Part shown: positions 9,672 to 17,723 of the stretch, one piece after another
Numbering within the stretch: the stretch's first letter is position 1
Layout of the letters: every line of letters starts with the position of its first letter
NCBI GenBank assembly: GCA_022448485.1
Contig: JAKUUI010000012.1
Span: 1 to 44,767 of the forward strand
Direction: 5' to 3'
Length of the DNA stretch: 44,767 nt
From: SAR324 cluster bacterium
GTDB taxonomy: Bacteria > SAR324 > NAC60-12
Notes under the pieces: generated by a model
Seen by the model: the letters and a program-made list of their open reading frames with translations, nothing else
What the model was told of the DNA's origin: nothing
The model's database searches: none
Program-made: the position numbers and the translations under genes

Positions 9672-9692
9672 GAAATAAGCATCTCTTATTTC
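9672..9692. promoter_or_regulatory. Inverted repeat just upstream of the HD-GYP gene
   Basis: Perfect 8-bp arms GAAATAAG and CTTATTTC with a 5-nt spacer end 16 bp before the ATG. A GATAAT box (9696-9701) follows, but the gap to TTGAAA (9670-9675) is 20 bp, so promoter assignment is weak. It could be an operator or an RNA hairpin near the start. Confidence 0.35.
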
Positions 9693-9708
9693 TTGGATAA
9701 TACTCAAC

Positions 9709-11694
9709 ATGCAGAATAACTCCAAACCCTACATCCTCTTTCCTAAATTTCTGGAAAATCATCCCGAATTTGTCCTTTCAGACAGCCTGGCAGAACTTGT
9801 GAAAGTTTCTTATTATCAATCCATGGATGATATCCAAAAAATCTGCACGAAGACTGTTGAGCTCATTATTCTGGAAGATAAAATGTACGGCGAGTGGACT
9901 GCAAATATTCCGGAAAATCCACCATCAGGGATAATCCTCATTGATTCCGGAGAATTGAAAGTAGTTCCGGTTCAAACTCAAGAAATTCTCGCGTGGGTTT
10001 CAGTGAATAACTTATCCAGCCTGCGTTGGAATTTTATTCTGGAACAAACTCTGGCCAATGTGAAGCTTCGCAGCGAGCGGGAACATCTTGAATCCCGGAT
10101 TCTCAGACAAGACCGAAGTTTAGCAGAATTACATGATATTGGAGTTTCACTTTCCAATGAAAAAGATCTCAGTACTCTACTTGACATAATTATCACAAAA
10201 GCAATGCATCTCACATATGCTGACGGCGGGACATTATACTTAATTGAGCCGGTTCAGAATTATCCGGAAGTGGAGGGTGACTACTGGAGCAACAAGCGAC
10301 TGCGCCTTCAGGTGGCAAAAAATAACTCCCGCAAAATGGCGCTCGAGGCAACCCTGCTTCTTGAGCTGTCTTCAGACTCAATTTATGGAAATGCAATCTT
10401 GAATGGAAAATCAATTCTGATAGATGATGTTTATCAGCTTCCTCAGGAGGGAGATTATCGATGGGGAGGAAAGGAAATTGATGAAAAGTTCAAATACCGC
10501 ACAAAGTCAATTTTGACAGTGCCCATTAGGAACACAGAAAAAAAAGTGATTGGGGCAATACAACTGGTGAACCGCAAGAAAAATCCAAATACCGTTTTGG
10601 GGGACGCGGAATCAATTCTATCAGAGGTCATACCTTTCGAAAAACGAGATGTTAAATTTGTAGAATCCATTGCATCTCAAGCTGCTGTTGCAATTGGAAA
10701 TACCAAACTACTGGATTCCATACAAATTCTCTTTGATGGTTTCATCAATGCCAGTGTGAAAGCAATTGAATCACGTGATCCGACAACTTCAGGCCATTCC
10801 AGCAGAGTTGCAACACTCACAATCGCGCTGGCGGAAACAGTGCATCAACTCGAGACCGGGCGCTTTGCTGATATACGTTTTTCAGCAGATCAACTGAGTG
10901 AGATTCGCTACGCGGCACTTTTGCACGATTTTGGCAAGATAGGCGTTAGAGAACGTGTATTGGTGAAATCCAAAAAACTCTATCCGGAAGAAATGCATGC
11001 ACTGATGGATCGCTTCCTCCTCATCCGGACTACGATGGAGTTAGAAACGAGTAAGCAACAGATCTCTTATTTTTTAGATGAATCCAGGGAAACAGCACTT
11101 GCCAAGTATGAAAATAATTCTGCAGTGTTGCAGGAAAAGCTGGAAGAGTTGGATGATTATCTAAAGTTTATTGTGGGTGCCAATGAACCAACTGTACTAG
11201 CACAAGAAGGGTTTGGGAAGTTAATGGATATTGCAAAACTGACATTCCAACATCCATCCGGAGTCCCAATGTGTTACTTGAGTGAACATGAGCTGAACTC
11301 ACTTTCTGTTTCAAAGGGTTCTTTAAATGAACTGGACCGCATGGAAATAGAATCGCATGTGACTCACTCATATAATTTTTTAAACATTATTCCCTGGTCT
11401 GATAATTTAGAACGGGTTCCAGATATAGCACATGCACATCATGAAAAGCTGAATGGATCCGGATATCCACTGCAATTGACTGAAAATGAAATCCCGCTGG
11501 AGTCAAAAATGATGACAATTTCAGACATTTTTGATGCACTTACTGCCTGGGACCGCCCCTATAAAAAAGCGATGCCGGAAGAACGGGCCTTAAATATTTT
11601 GGGCTTTGAAGCTCAAGACAACCATCTCGATCAGGATTTGCTGGAAATATTTCTAAAAGCAAAACTATACAGTCTGGTACAACGACCAAGGTAA
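9709..11694 (+). CDS. GAF-HD-GYP protein, probable cyclic-di-GMP phosphodiesterase
   Basis: A 661-aa cytoplasmic signalling protein. Residues 1-125 are not recognised, followed by a short coiled coil (SEREHLESRILRQDRSLAELHD). A GAF domain (about 140-345) contains NGKSILIDDVYQ and LTVPIRNTEKKVIGAIQLVNR. The HD-GYP domain has GHSSRV near 362, LLHDFGKIG near 404, HHEKLNGSGYP near 576 and ISDIFDALTA near 606. HD-GYP enzymes hydrolyse cyclic di-GMP, and all the metal-ligand motifs I can check are present. The HD and GYP motifs are about 170 residues apart, against roughly 60-70 in ordinary members, because of a helical insert of about 100 residues. The GAF ligand cannot be told from sequence. No GGDEF partner is in the window. 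Confidence 0.88.
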   Translation: MQNNSKPYILFPKFLENHPEFVLSDSLAELVKVSYYQSMDDIQKICTKTVELIILEDKMYGEWTANIPENPPSGIILIDSGELKVVPVQTQEILAWVSVNNLSSLRWNFILEQTLANVKLRSEREHLESRILRQDRSLAELHDIGVSLSNEKDLSTLLDIIITKAMHLTYADGGTLYLIEPVQNYPEVEGDYWSNKRLRLQVAKNNSRKMALEATLLLELSSDSIYGNAILNGKSILIDDVYQLPQEGDYRWGGKEIDEKFKYRTKSILTVPIRNTEKKVIGAIQLVNRKKNPNTVLGDAESILSEVIPFEKRDVKFVESIASQAAVAIGNTKLLDSIQILFDGFINASVKAIESRDPTTSGHSSRVATLTIALAETVHQLETGRFADIRFSADQLSEIRYAALLHDFGKIGVRERVLVKSKKLYPEEMHALMDRFLLIRTTMELETSKQQISYFLDESRETALAKYENNSAVLQEKLEELDDYLKFIVGANEPTVLAQEGFGKLMDIAKLTFQHPSGVPMCYLSEHELNSLSVSKGSLNELDRMEIESHVTHSYNFLNIIPWSDNLERVPDIAHAHHEKLNGSGYPLQLTENEIPLESKMMTISDIFDALTAWDRPYKKAMPEERALNILGFEAQDNHLDQDLLEIFLKAKLYSLVQRPR

Positions 11695-11749
11695 CCAGAG
11701 TTTAATCGCTGTTACTCTGCAGCTCAGCTTAACTGTCAGTTCTATTGGT

Positions 11750-11778
11750 TTGTAGTTCTTTTATATTAGTGCTATCAT
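11750..11778 (+). promoter_or_regulatory. Candidate sigma70-type promoter for the M23 peptidase gene
   Basis: TTGTAG, a 17-bp spacer and TATCAT lie 39 bp before the ATG at 11818. The match is moderate. Confidence 0.35.
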
Positions 11779-11817
11779 AATAACGTTATTTTTAATTATT
11801 TCCCACTAATTGTGTGC

Positions 11818-13155
11818 ATGAGCAACTTTTCAATTCTTCTTCTAAAAGAAAGTAAATCCGGTGTACGCCAGTATCATTTTGGGGCAATATTTCTGTTTTT
11901 TTTGTTGACCCTGTTATTGGCTGGCGCAGGTGCATTAGGTTGGAAATTTTTTGAGCAATTCCAGACAATCTCAATGCAGAGGCAGTTACTAGAAAAACAA
12001 GAAAAGACTCAGATAGCATTTCAGCAGCGAATAGATCTCTACGACGGCCGCGAGTCCCGGATTTCGTTTCTTGAAAATTACGTAGAAGAATTGAAGCAGT
12101 CTGCGTATAACAACGACGCAAAGTTTAAAAAACATTTGGCACTATTCCGTTCCAACACACATAAATTGGACGAACTGCATAATTACATGTGTCAGTCATT
12201 GGAGGCTCAATGTGCGCCAAACCTTGATGATCAAGCAAACCCTCAACAGACAGTACAGTGGCTGGATCAGATATACCAAGACTTTCTGCTCTTTAATCAG
12301 TCTTTACAAGATTTTGCTTCACGCCGTAGAAGTTTTGAAGAACAGGCCAATACCATTCAGCTGTTACGAAGACAACTCGTTGAAACAGAACAGGATTTGT
12401 CTGAACATATGGAGTTCCTCAAAGTTAACCAGGCGACAGTTACCCGTCTCACGAAAAAGATTAGTAAAACTACTGGAATAAAACTCAGTAAATCCAGTAA
12501 AGCCAAACGAGTAAAAACTAAAACCGGACGCGGAGGGCCTACAATTTTGGACAGCTTGTCACTTGACGCTCCACAGGCACTGTTAAGTTCCGGCAATTTA
12601 CGTCAGTTTCTCTACAACAATTCATACTACTACGACGTAACAGTTGCTCAACTGGAGGATTTAAGCCAGTTAATTGAAAGAAATCATGGTTTCTGGAGAC
12701 ATACTCCGACCGTGATCCCACTTCGCAGCAGAGTGTTATCTGATCGCTATGGAAAGCGTAAGGACCCGTTTACGGGGAAACGTGAGTATCACGCTGGTAT
12801 GGATTTCAGAGCACGAAGAGGCTCTCCAGTTTTTGCTCCTGCTGATGCAGTTGTCAGGATTGCAAGTCGGAAAAGAGGATTTGGTTTGCTTGTAGAACTT
12901 CAACACGGTCGAGGTTTTTATCCTGGGAAAAAAAGAAAACTTGTTCGCTACAGAACCAGATTTGCTCATCTTTCAAAAATTTTGGTGAAGCCCGGCCAGC
13001 AAGTGAAACGCGGAGACTTTATAGGGTTGGCAGGAAGCACAGGACGCAGTACTGGACCACACTTACACTATGAAATGATTGTCAACGGACGTCGTATAAA
13101 CCCCTTGATTCCAATTACCAGATTTAATCCAGATCAGCCTCTTTATAGACGCTGA
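11818..13155 (+). CDS. M23 (LytM-type) peptidase with coiled coil, membrane-anchored
   Basis: An inner-membrane-anchored periplasmic protein that either cuts peptidoglycan cross-links or activates amidases. It has a short cytoplasmic tail, one membrane helix (about 22-45, GAIFLFFLLTLLLAGAGAL), a long coiled coil (about 50-220) and a basic linker. The C-terminal LytM domain (about 305-435) carries YHAGMDF, FAHLSK and GPHLHYE, so the zinc-binding His/Asp set H-x3-D and HLH is intact and catalysis is plausible. I prefer ATG 11818 to GTG 11812. It is followed 21 bp later by a bactofilin, a pairing common in curved or stalked bacteria where bactofilin localises an M23 enzyme. Confidence 0.9.
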   Translation: MSNFSILLLKESKSGVRQYHFGAIFLFFLLTLLLAGAGALGWKFFEQFQTISMQRQLLEKQEKTQIAFQQRIDLYDGRESRISFLENYVEELKQSAYNNDAKFKKHLALFRSNTHKLDELHNYMCQSLEAQCAPNLDDQANPQQTVQWLDQIYQDFLLFNQSLQDFASRRRSFEEQANTIQLLRRQLVETEQDLSEHMEFLKVNQATVTRLTKKISKTTGIKLSKSSKAKRVKTKTGRGGPTILDSLSLDAPQALLSSGNLRQFLYNNSYYYDVTVAQLEDLSQLIERNHGFWRHTPTVIPLRSRVLSDRYGKRKDPFTGKREYHAGMDFRARRGSPVFAPADAVVRIASRKRGFGLLVELQHGRGFYPGKKRKLVRYRTRFAHLSKILVKPGQQVKRGDFIGLAGSTGRSTGPHLHYEMIVNGRRINPLIPITRFNPDQPLYRR

Positions 13156-13176
13156 TTCCTGAGCCGAATAATTAAC

Positions 13177-13548
13177 ATGCCGAGCCAAAATTCTATATCA
13201 GACAAAACAATTGGATTCTTAGGGGAAGATCTATTTGTAGAAGGCACCATCCACTCACAAAAAAAGATAGTTGTGAGTGGAACAATAGATGGATCTGTTT
13301 TAGGCGACCGGGAGATTGTGGTATCGGAAACTGGACATGTCAACGGAACGGTTGAGGGAAAAGTGGTCTTAATTGCCGGAAAAGTTGATGGAGATTTGTT
13401 GGTCCAAGAGCGCTTAGAGGTAAACTCAACTGCAAATGTTAAAGGCGAGGTACGGGTCCCTTCCGGACAACTATTAATTCAGGAAGGAGCCCAATTGGAA
13501 GCTCAATGCAACATTCTCTACGAAAATCACTCCGGCAACCAATCATGA
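13177..13548 (+). CDS. Bactofilin (polymer-forming cytoskeletal protein)
   Basis: A 123-aa bactofilin. These proteins polymerise without nucleotide through a right-handed beta helix and recruit wall enzymes to the membrane. The core (about 12-110) shows the repeated short strands with Gly-x-Val turns: FLGEDLFVEGTI, IVVSGTIDGSVLG, GHVNGTVEGKVV, VDGDLLVQERLEV and ANVKGEVR. Both flanking tails are short. It sits between the M23 peptidase and an FtsB-like protein, which suggests a small shape or division module. Confidence 0.93.
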   Translation: MPSQNSISDKTIGFLGEDLFVEGTIHSQKKIVVSGTIDGSVLGDREIVVSETGHVNGTVEGKVVLIAGKVDGDLLVQERLEVNSTANVKGEVRVPSGQLLIQEGAQLEAQCNILYENHSGNQS

Positions 13549-13613
13549 TCCGGATTTATTTTGAGCAAAAAAACTGCCGTGTGTTAGCGGTAGACGACTT
13601 TTAATCCACAAAA

Positions 13614-14081
13614 ATGCAGTACCCAACTTCAAAAAACAGTCTGAGTCAGCAAAACAAGCCCGTTGTACAGTCCAAGCGGCTTAAGAATCATGACCGGATT
13701 CTTTATGTGAACGGTCTGTTTTCGCCGCCTAAGACACAAGAGAGCCCTGTTGGCTTGGTAAAAGAATCCGAAGAGTGGCGGTCACTATTCACAATGGTCT
13801 TAATTGCTGGATTTGGCGTGGTTATGCTCATGATCTCAGTAATTGGGAGTTACGGAATATTAGCCACCACCCGACTGGAAGTACACGAACAAATGCTTGT
13901 GCAAAGGCTTGAATCGATGAGGGTAGAGAAAACTTTGATGCAAGAAGAAGTTACTGCTCTGAAAACAAGTCCGGAATACATCGAATTGATTGCACGCAAA
14001 GAGTTGGGACTTGTGCATTCCAGTGAGCTGATTTATTATCTCCCTCCTTCTGAAGAAGATTCCTCCCGCAAAGATCTTTAA
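13614..14081 (+). CDS. FtsB/DivIC-like septum formation initiator
   Basis: A 155-aa bitopic protein with a 60-residue cytoplasmic tail, one membrane helix (about 62-85, MVLIAGFGVVMLMISVIGSYG) and a short periplasmic coiled coil. The coiled coil ends in the family's SPEYIELIARKELGLVHSSELIYYLP box. FtsB/DivIC pairs with FtsL and FtsQ to activate septal wall synthesis. The cytoplasmic tail is much longer than in E. coli FtsB. Its TAA stop shares the palindrome TTAA with the stop of the converging thioesterase gene. FtsB or a paralogue such as FtsL are the alternatives. Confidence 0.78.
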   Translation: MQYPTSKNSLSQQNKPVVQSKRLKNHDRILYVNGLFSPPKTQESPVGLVKESEEWRSLFTMVLIAGFGVVMLMISVIGSYGILATTRLEVHEQMLVQRLESMRVEKTLMQEEVTALKTSPEYIELIARKELGLVHSSELIYYLPPSEEDSSRKDL

Positions 14082-14521
14082 TCTATTTCAAAAACGCGGT
14101 CTTCGAGCTTTTCAATTGATAGACGAATGACTTCAGGGATCCGGGTTGATTGATTTTTTTTGTAGTCGTAGCACACCACAACACCTGTACCTTCTGCAAC
14201 AGGTTCAGGATACTGTTCACTAACGAGCAGATACTCCATTGTAAAACGTTTCTCATGCATTTCTGTTATTTTTGCACCCACAAATACTGTATCTGGATAA
14301 GAAAGGGGAATCCGATAGCGACAGGAAGTGGAACCTAAAATCGGACCCATACCCATTTTTTCCATTATATCCATCCAGCCCAGAGTCTCAAAATACTGGA
14401 TGCGAGCGCTCTCAAAATAGCGAAAATAGATCACATTATTTACGTGCTGAAAGGAATCCATATCTCCCCAAATAACAGGAATTTTTACGATAACCGGAAA
14501 AGTTTTTAAGAGTGATTTCAT
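14078..14521 (-). CDS. Hotdog-fold acyl-CoA thioesterase (YbgC/FadM type)
   Basis: A cytoplasmic hotdog thioesterase of the 4-hydroxybenzoyl-CoA thioesterase family. The signature WGDMDSFQHVNNVIYFRYFE carries the catalytic Asp, and the central strand SCRYRIPLSYPDTVFVGAKI and VVVCYDY near the end also fit. The natural acyl-CoA is unknown. The ORF track extends to 14554, which would overlap the divergent thiamine pyrophosphokinase gene. I prefer ATG 14521 (147 aa), the normal family length, which leaves a 12-bp divergent gap. Confidence 0.88.
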   Translation of the reverse strand: MKSLLKTFPVIVKIPVIWGDMDSFQHVNNVIYFRYFESARIQYFETLGWMDIMEKMGMGPILGSTSCRYRIPLSYPDTVFVGAKITEMHEKRFTMEYLLVSEQYPEPVAEGTGVVVCYDYKKNQSTRIPEVIRLSIEKLEDRVFEID

Positions 14522-14533
14522 AGTTCTATCTCG

Positions 14534-15208
14534 ATGAGTAAAATTAAAAAACAAAAGGATGACAAGCTACTGAATAAAGCCCTGATTCTCTGCAACGGGA
14601 ATCCTCCTCCAAGAATGCTGATGCATCAATTATGGCATGAAGCAGATTATCGGGTGGCAGCTGATGGAGGTGCCAATCAACTGTACAATCAAAATCTTGT
14701 TCCGGATGCAGTGGTTGGTGATTTTGACTCACTTCAACCGGAAGTCAGGAAAAAATTGCCAAACTCGAAGCTTTTTCATGTTAAAGAACAAAATACTAGC
14801 GATGCGGACAAAGCGGTTCGACATTGTTTGAAACGTGGGTTTGCAGAAATACACATTCTTGGGGCCGAAGGCGGCCGTAACGATCAGTTCCTTTCAAGTC
14901 TGGAAATTCTTTTCAAATATTCCCTGCAGGCCCGCCTCATTTTGTGGTCACAACTGGAACGCATGGAGTTTATTTTTGACTCTTGGGAAGAGGATTTGCC
15001 GCTTGGTACAACGCTCTCACTTCTTCCACTTTTCGGTGGAGCTCAAGGCGTAGTCACAAAGGGCTTAGCTTATTCGTTGAAAAATAATGAGTTAGCCCCA
15101 GGGAAACTTCCTTCAGGAGTTTCAAACTTAGTGGTCGCCAGTCCTGTGTCTGTGACTTTACAAAAAGGCCAGCTTTTACTAATTGTCCAGCACACTGTAA
15201 ATAATTAA
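14534..15208 (+). CDS. Thiamine pyrophosphokinase
   Basis: Transfers pyrophosphate from ATP to thiamine to give thiamine diphosphate. The 224-aa protein shows ALILCNGNPPP, RVAADGGANQLY, PDAVVGDFDSL, the nucleotide-binding NTSDADKAVRHCLKRG and ILGAEGGRNDQF, all catalytic-domain landmarks. The C-terminal domain ends in SPVSVTLQKGQLLLIVQ. There is no room for a TPP riboswitch upstream, because only 12 bp separate it from the divergent thioesterase start. Its promoter must lie inside that gene. Confidence 0.93.
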   Translation: MSKIKKQKDDKLLNKALILCNGNPPPRMLMHQLWHEADYRVAADGGANQLYNQNLVPDAVVGDFDSLQPEVRKKLPNSKLFHVKEQNTSDADKAVRHCLKRGFAEIHILGAEGGRNDQFLSSLEILFKYSLQARLILWSQLERMEFIFDSWEEDLPLGTTLSLLPLFGGAQGVVTKGLAYSLKNNELAPGKLPSGVSNLVVASPVSVTLQKGQLLLIVQHTVNN

Positions 15209-15220
15209 TAGCATTTGGAG

Positions 15221-16183
15221 TCAAATATAAGTCAGAAAAACGGTTAAAGTAAGAATACTATTTAGAGTTGAAAAGAGCACAGTTGTAGTGACAAACTCAG
15301 GAATCAATTTGTACTCAATAGCAATAATTGAAGTAAGTACAGCTGAAGGCATTGCAGCTTGCAGGATTCCAGTGCTTCGTTCCATTCCTTCGAGATCAAA
15401 ATAAGGTGCCAGCAACATCGCCAGTACTGGGCCTCCCATCAAACGCACCGTGCTGGCTGCAAAAACATTAAAGTTAATATTTATTTTTACGATCTCGCCC
15501 ATTTGCACCCCAAGTGCAATAAGCATAACAGGGATCATGGCCTGCCCCAGCAGTCCAGTCAGTCGTGACAAGGAAATGGGTACTTCAGCACCAGAAATAT
15601 TAAAAGCAAGTGCCGGAATCAAGGCAAGTAAAGCCGGTGTTTTAAAAACAGAAAATATCGCCTGCAACCCTCCGCTTCGAGCCCAGCTTGCCGCACCAAC
15701 ACAAATCACGAAAGAAATGAATAGAATCGCCAGAAAATAGACTGTGGCCGGAATACGGGAAATCTCTCCAAGCCTAAATTCAATCAACTGTAGTCCAAAA
15801 TTCCCACAATTACCAAATGTTGCAATTAGAACATAAGCTGCTATGATTTCTTTGGTTCTCCCAAGAACCATTCCGACCAAAAAACCTAAAGAAGCAACCG
15901 CTATTTGTGCTGCAAAAATAAAACCGACCATTTGCAAAGCTAACTCCGCTTCTATTTTGGCTTCACTGATAATATTGAAAATAAAGGCTGGGACAAGCAC
16001 ATAATAAGCTGTTCTCGAAAGTGAACGTGCTTCAACATTTAGACACTGGCCAATAAAATAACCAATGACTACAAGAATAAAAACCGGAGATACAACGTTG
16101 AGGAAAACAAAAAAGAGTCCTCCAAAATTATCAGTAAAATCAAACTGGGACAAAAACAAAATAGGCTGTTCTCTAGCGCTCAT
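15221..16183 (-). CDS. AEC family transporter (auxin efflux carrier superfamily)
   Basis: A 320-aa, roughly ten-helix inner-membrane protein. It has the AEC pattern of two five-helix halves: VFILVVIGYFIGQ near the start, a polar GNCGNFGLQL segment in mid-helix, PALLALIPALAFNISG, MIPVMLIALGVQMGE, and the late AAMPSAVLTSIIAIEY helix. Bacterial AEC proteins carry organic acids such as malate or malonate, but the substrate cannot be read from sequence. It follows nth on the same strand by 48 bp and may be cotranscribed. Confidence 0.88.
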   Translation of the reverse strand: MSAREQPILFLSQFDFTDNFGGLFFVFLNVVSPVFILVVIGYFIGQCLNVEARSLSRTAYYVLVPAFIFNIISEAKIEAELALQMVGFIFAAQIAVASLGFLVGMVLGRTKEIIAAYVLIATFGNCGNFGLQLIEFRLGEISRIPATVYFLAILFISFVICVGAASWARSGGLQAIFSVFKTPALLALIPALAFNISGAEVPISLSRLTGLLGQAMIPVMLIALGVQMGEIVKININFNVFAASTVRLMGGPVLAMLLAPYFDLEGMERSTGILQAAMPSAVLTSIIAIEYKLIPEFVTTTVLFSTLNSILTLTVFLTYI

Positions 16184-16231
16184 ATGCGGAGTACCAAGAT
16201 TTATGTTTTGGATTAAGTTTCTATCAAAGAT

Positions 16232-16867
16232 TCAGCTGACTAGTTTATCAGGATACTCACACTCGTGAACAATTACGCAATGTTCACAATCTGGTTTACG
16301 TGCCTTACACACGTAACGTCCGTGCAGAATGAGCAGGTGGTGTGCATCTTTTTTCCATTTTGTAGGCACTGCTGACATCAAATTTTGTTCAACCTTCAGT
16401 ACTGTATCGCCTGGGGCAAGACCTGTGCGGTTTGAAATCCGAAAGATGTGTGTATCAACCGCAATCACCGGCAACCCAAATGCAGTGTTTAAAATGACAT
16501 TCGCAGTTTTGCGTCCCACTCCCGGAAGGGACTCTAACTCCTCTCGGGTCTCTGGAACCTTCCCTTTGTGAAACTCCGCAAGTTGTCCGCAAGTTGCTAC
16601 AATATTTTTTGATTTAGTCGGTGCAAGCCCAACACTCTGAATGTATGCAAATACTTTTTTTGATCCTGCCTCATGCATTTCTTCAGGAGTTGGAAATGCC
16701 GAAAACAATTCCTGAGTGACTTTGTTTACTGAAACATCTGTAGCTTGTGCACTTAGAATTACGGCAATCAACAATTCAAATGGATTCCGGTAGCAAAGCT
16801 CAGTTTCCGGTTTTGGAATGGAGTCGCTCAACTTCTGGAAAAGACTGTATATCTTTGTAGACTTCAT
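16232..16867 (-). CDS. nth: Endonuclease III
   Basis: A bifunctional DNA glycosylase/AP lyase for oxidised pyrimidines in base excision repair. The 211-aa protein has the helix-hairpin-helix LPGVGRKTANV with the catalytic Lys, the catalytic Asp in VIAVDTHIFRISNR, and the [4Fe-4S] cysteines near the end as C-x6-C-x2-C-x5-C (CKARKPDCEHCVIVHEC). Full length and intact. It is the first gene of a two-gene minus-strand run with the AEC carrier. Confidence 0.97.
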   Translation of the reverse strand: MKSTKIYSLFQKLSDSIPKPETELCYRNPFELLIAVILSAQATDVSVNKVTQELFSAFPTPEEMHEAGSKKVFAYIQSVGLAPTKSKNIVATCGQLAEFHKGKVPETREELESLPGVGRKTANVILNTAFGLPVIAVDTHIFRISNRTGLAPGDTVLKVEQNLMSAVPTKWKKDAHHLLILHGRYVCKARKPDCEHCVIVHECEYPDKLVS

Positions 16868-17024
16868 GGACAGAGCATCTCATATCTGGTTCATTAATTA
16901 CACCTTCAGTTACATACCTGAGAGTTCTCACGCACAATTTGTTTACAGCGTCGCACCACAATTACTTCCAAATACTGCAAGCAATCCTCCCATAATTATT
17001 GAACAGCAGTAGTTATGAGTTAAA

Positions 17025-17053
17025 TTGACAATTAACACTAAAAAACTGACAAT
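17025..17053 (+). promoter_or_regulatory. Sigma70-type promoter upstream of moaB
   Basis: A perfect TTGACA, a 17-bp spacer and GACAAT (4 of 6) lie 82 bp before ATG 17135. This also argues against the GTG start at 17072 proposed by the longest ORF, which would leave a very short leader. Confidence 0.5.
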
Positions 17054-17134
17054 AGCTACCAACTAAAAAATGTGGCCTATTTTATTACGGCCTTTCAATA
17101 TATTAGAAATTCAAATCCGATGACAGGTTTACTT

Positions 17135-17653
17135 ATGAAGCAACAAAATTTTCTACCACTCCGGATTTCAGTACTTGTAGTTTCTGATACTCGTACTGAA
17201 GAAACCGACACTTCAGGAAAAATATTTGCTGAACGTCTTACAGAAGAAGGGCATTCACTTGCAGAAAAGTGCATTGTTCCAGATGATATTTATCAGATTC
17301 GTGCAGTACTGTCACGCTGGATTGTGGATCCAGCAGTAGACATCATCCTCACCACCGGAGGCACCGGACTCACTGGCCGTGACGGCACTCCTGAAGCAGT
17401 TATCCCTTTATTTGACAAGGTAATTGAAGGATTTGGCGAAATGTTCCGTCAGATATCTTATGACGAAATCTCCACTTCAACAATCCAGTCAAGAGTCACA
17501 GCTGGAGTCGCAAACGGAACTTATATATTTTGTTTGCCGGGCTCTTCTGGAGCTTGTCGAACCGGTTGGGATAAAATTTTATCAACACAACTTGATATCC
17601 GTAGCCGACCCTGTAACTTTGCAGAAATGCTTCCTAGACTGACTGAGCAATAA
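17135..17653 (+). CDS. moaB: Molybdenum cofactor biosynthesis protein MoaB/MogA family
   Basis: A member of the family that adenylylates molybdopterin. Visible are RISVLVVSDTR, DTSGKIFAERL, the MPT-binding DIILTTGGTGLTGRDGTPEA, ISTSTIQSRVTAGVANGTYIFCLPGS and a Cys-Arg-Thr stretch before the C-terminal helix. From ATG 17135 it is 172 aa, the size of E. coli MoaB; the longer frame from GTG 17072 adds residues with no family counterpart. No other molybdopterin genes are near. MoaB and MogA are close paralogues and the choice between them is tentative. Confidence 0.88.
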   Translation: MKQQNFLPLRISVLVVSDTRTEETDTSGKIFAERLTEEGHSLAEKCIVPDDIYQIRAVLSRWIVDPAVDIILTTGGTGLTGRDGTPEAVIPLFDKVIEGFGEMFRQISYDEISTSTIQSRVTAGVANGTYIFCLPGSSGACRTGWDKILSTQLDIRSRPCNFAEMLPRLTEQ

Positions 17654-17661
17654 ACGCTCAG
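17643..17661 (+). terminator. Hairpin across the moaB stop codon
   Basis: Six-bp arms CTGAGC and GCTCAG with a 7-nt loop that contains the TAA stop, between converging genes. No clear T run follows, so terminator function is only suggested. Confidence 0.25.
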
Positions 17662-17723
17662 CTATTAACAGCAAAATTTAACACATTTAAATCCGGAGGG
17701 TCCTGGTTCATTGAGTTGAATGA

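Noticed and set aside
14522-14533. TPP riboswitch before thiamine pyrophosphokinase
   Set aside because: Only 12 bp separate it from the divergent gene, and no THI-box-like sequence is seen.
14522-14554. N-terminal extension of the thioesterase (MFFNFTHRDRT...)
   Set aside because: It would overlap the start of thiamine pyrophosphokinase and has no counterpart in the family.
16818-17012. 64-aa plus-strand ORF between nth and moaB
   Set aside because: It begins inside nth and shows no recognisable protein pattern; the region looks like ordinary upstream DNA of moaB.
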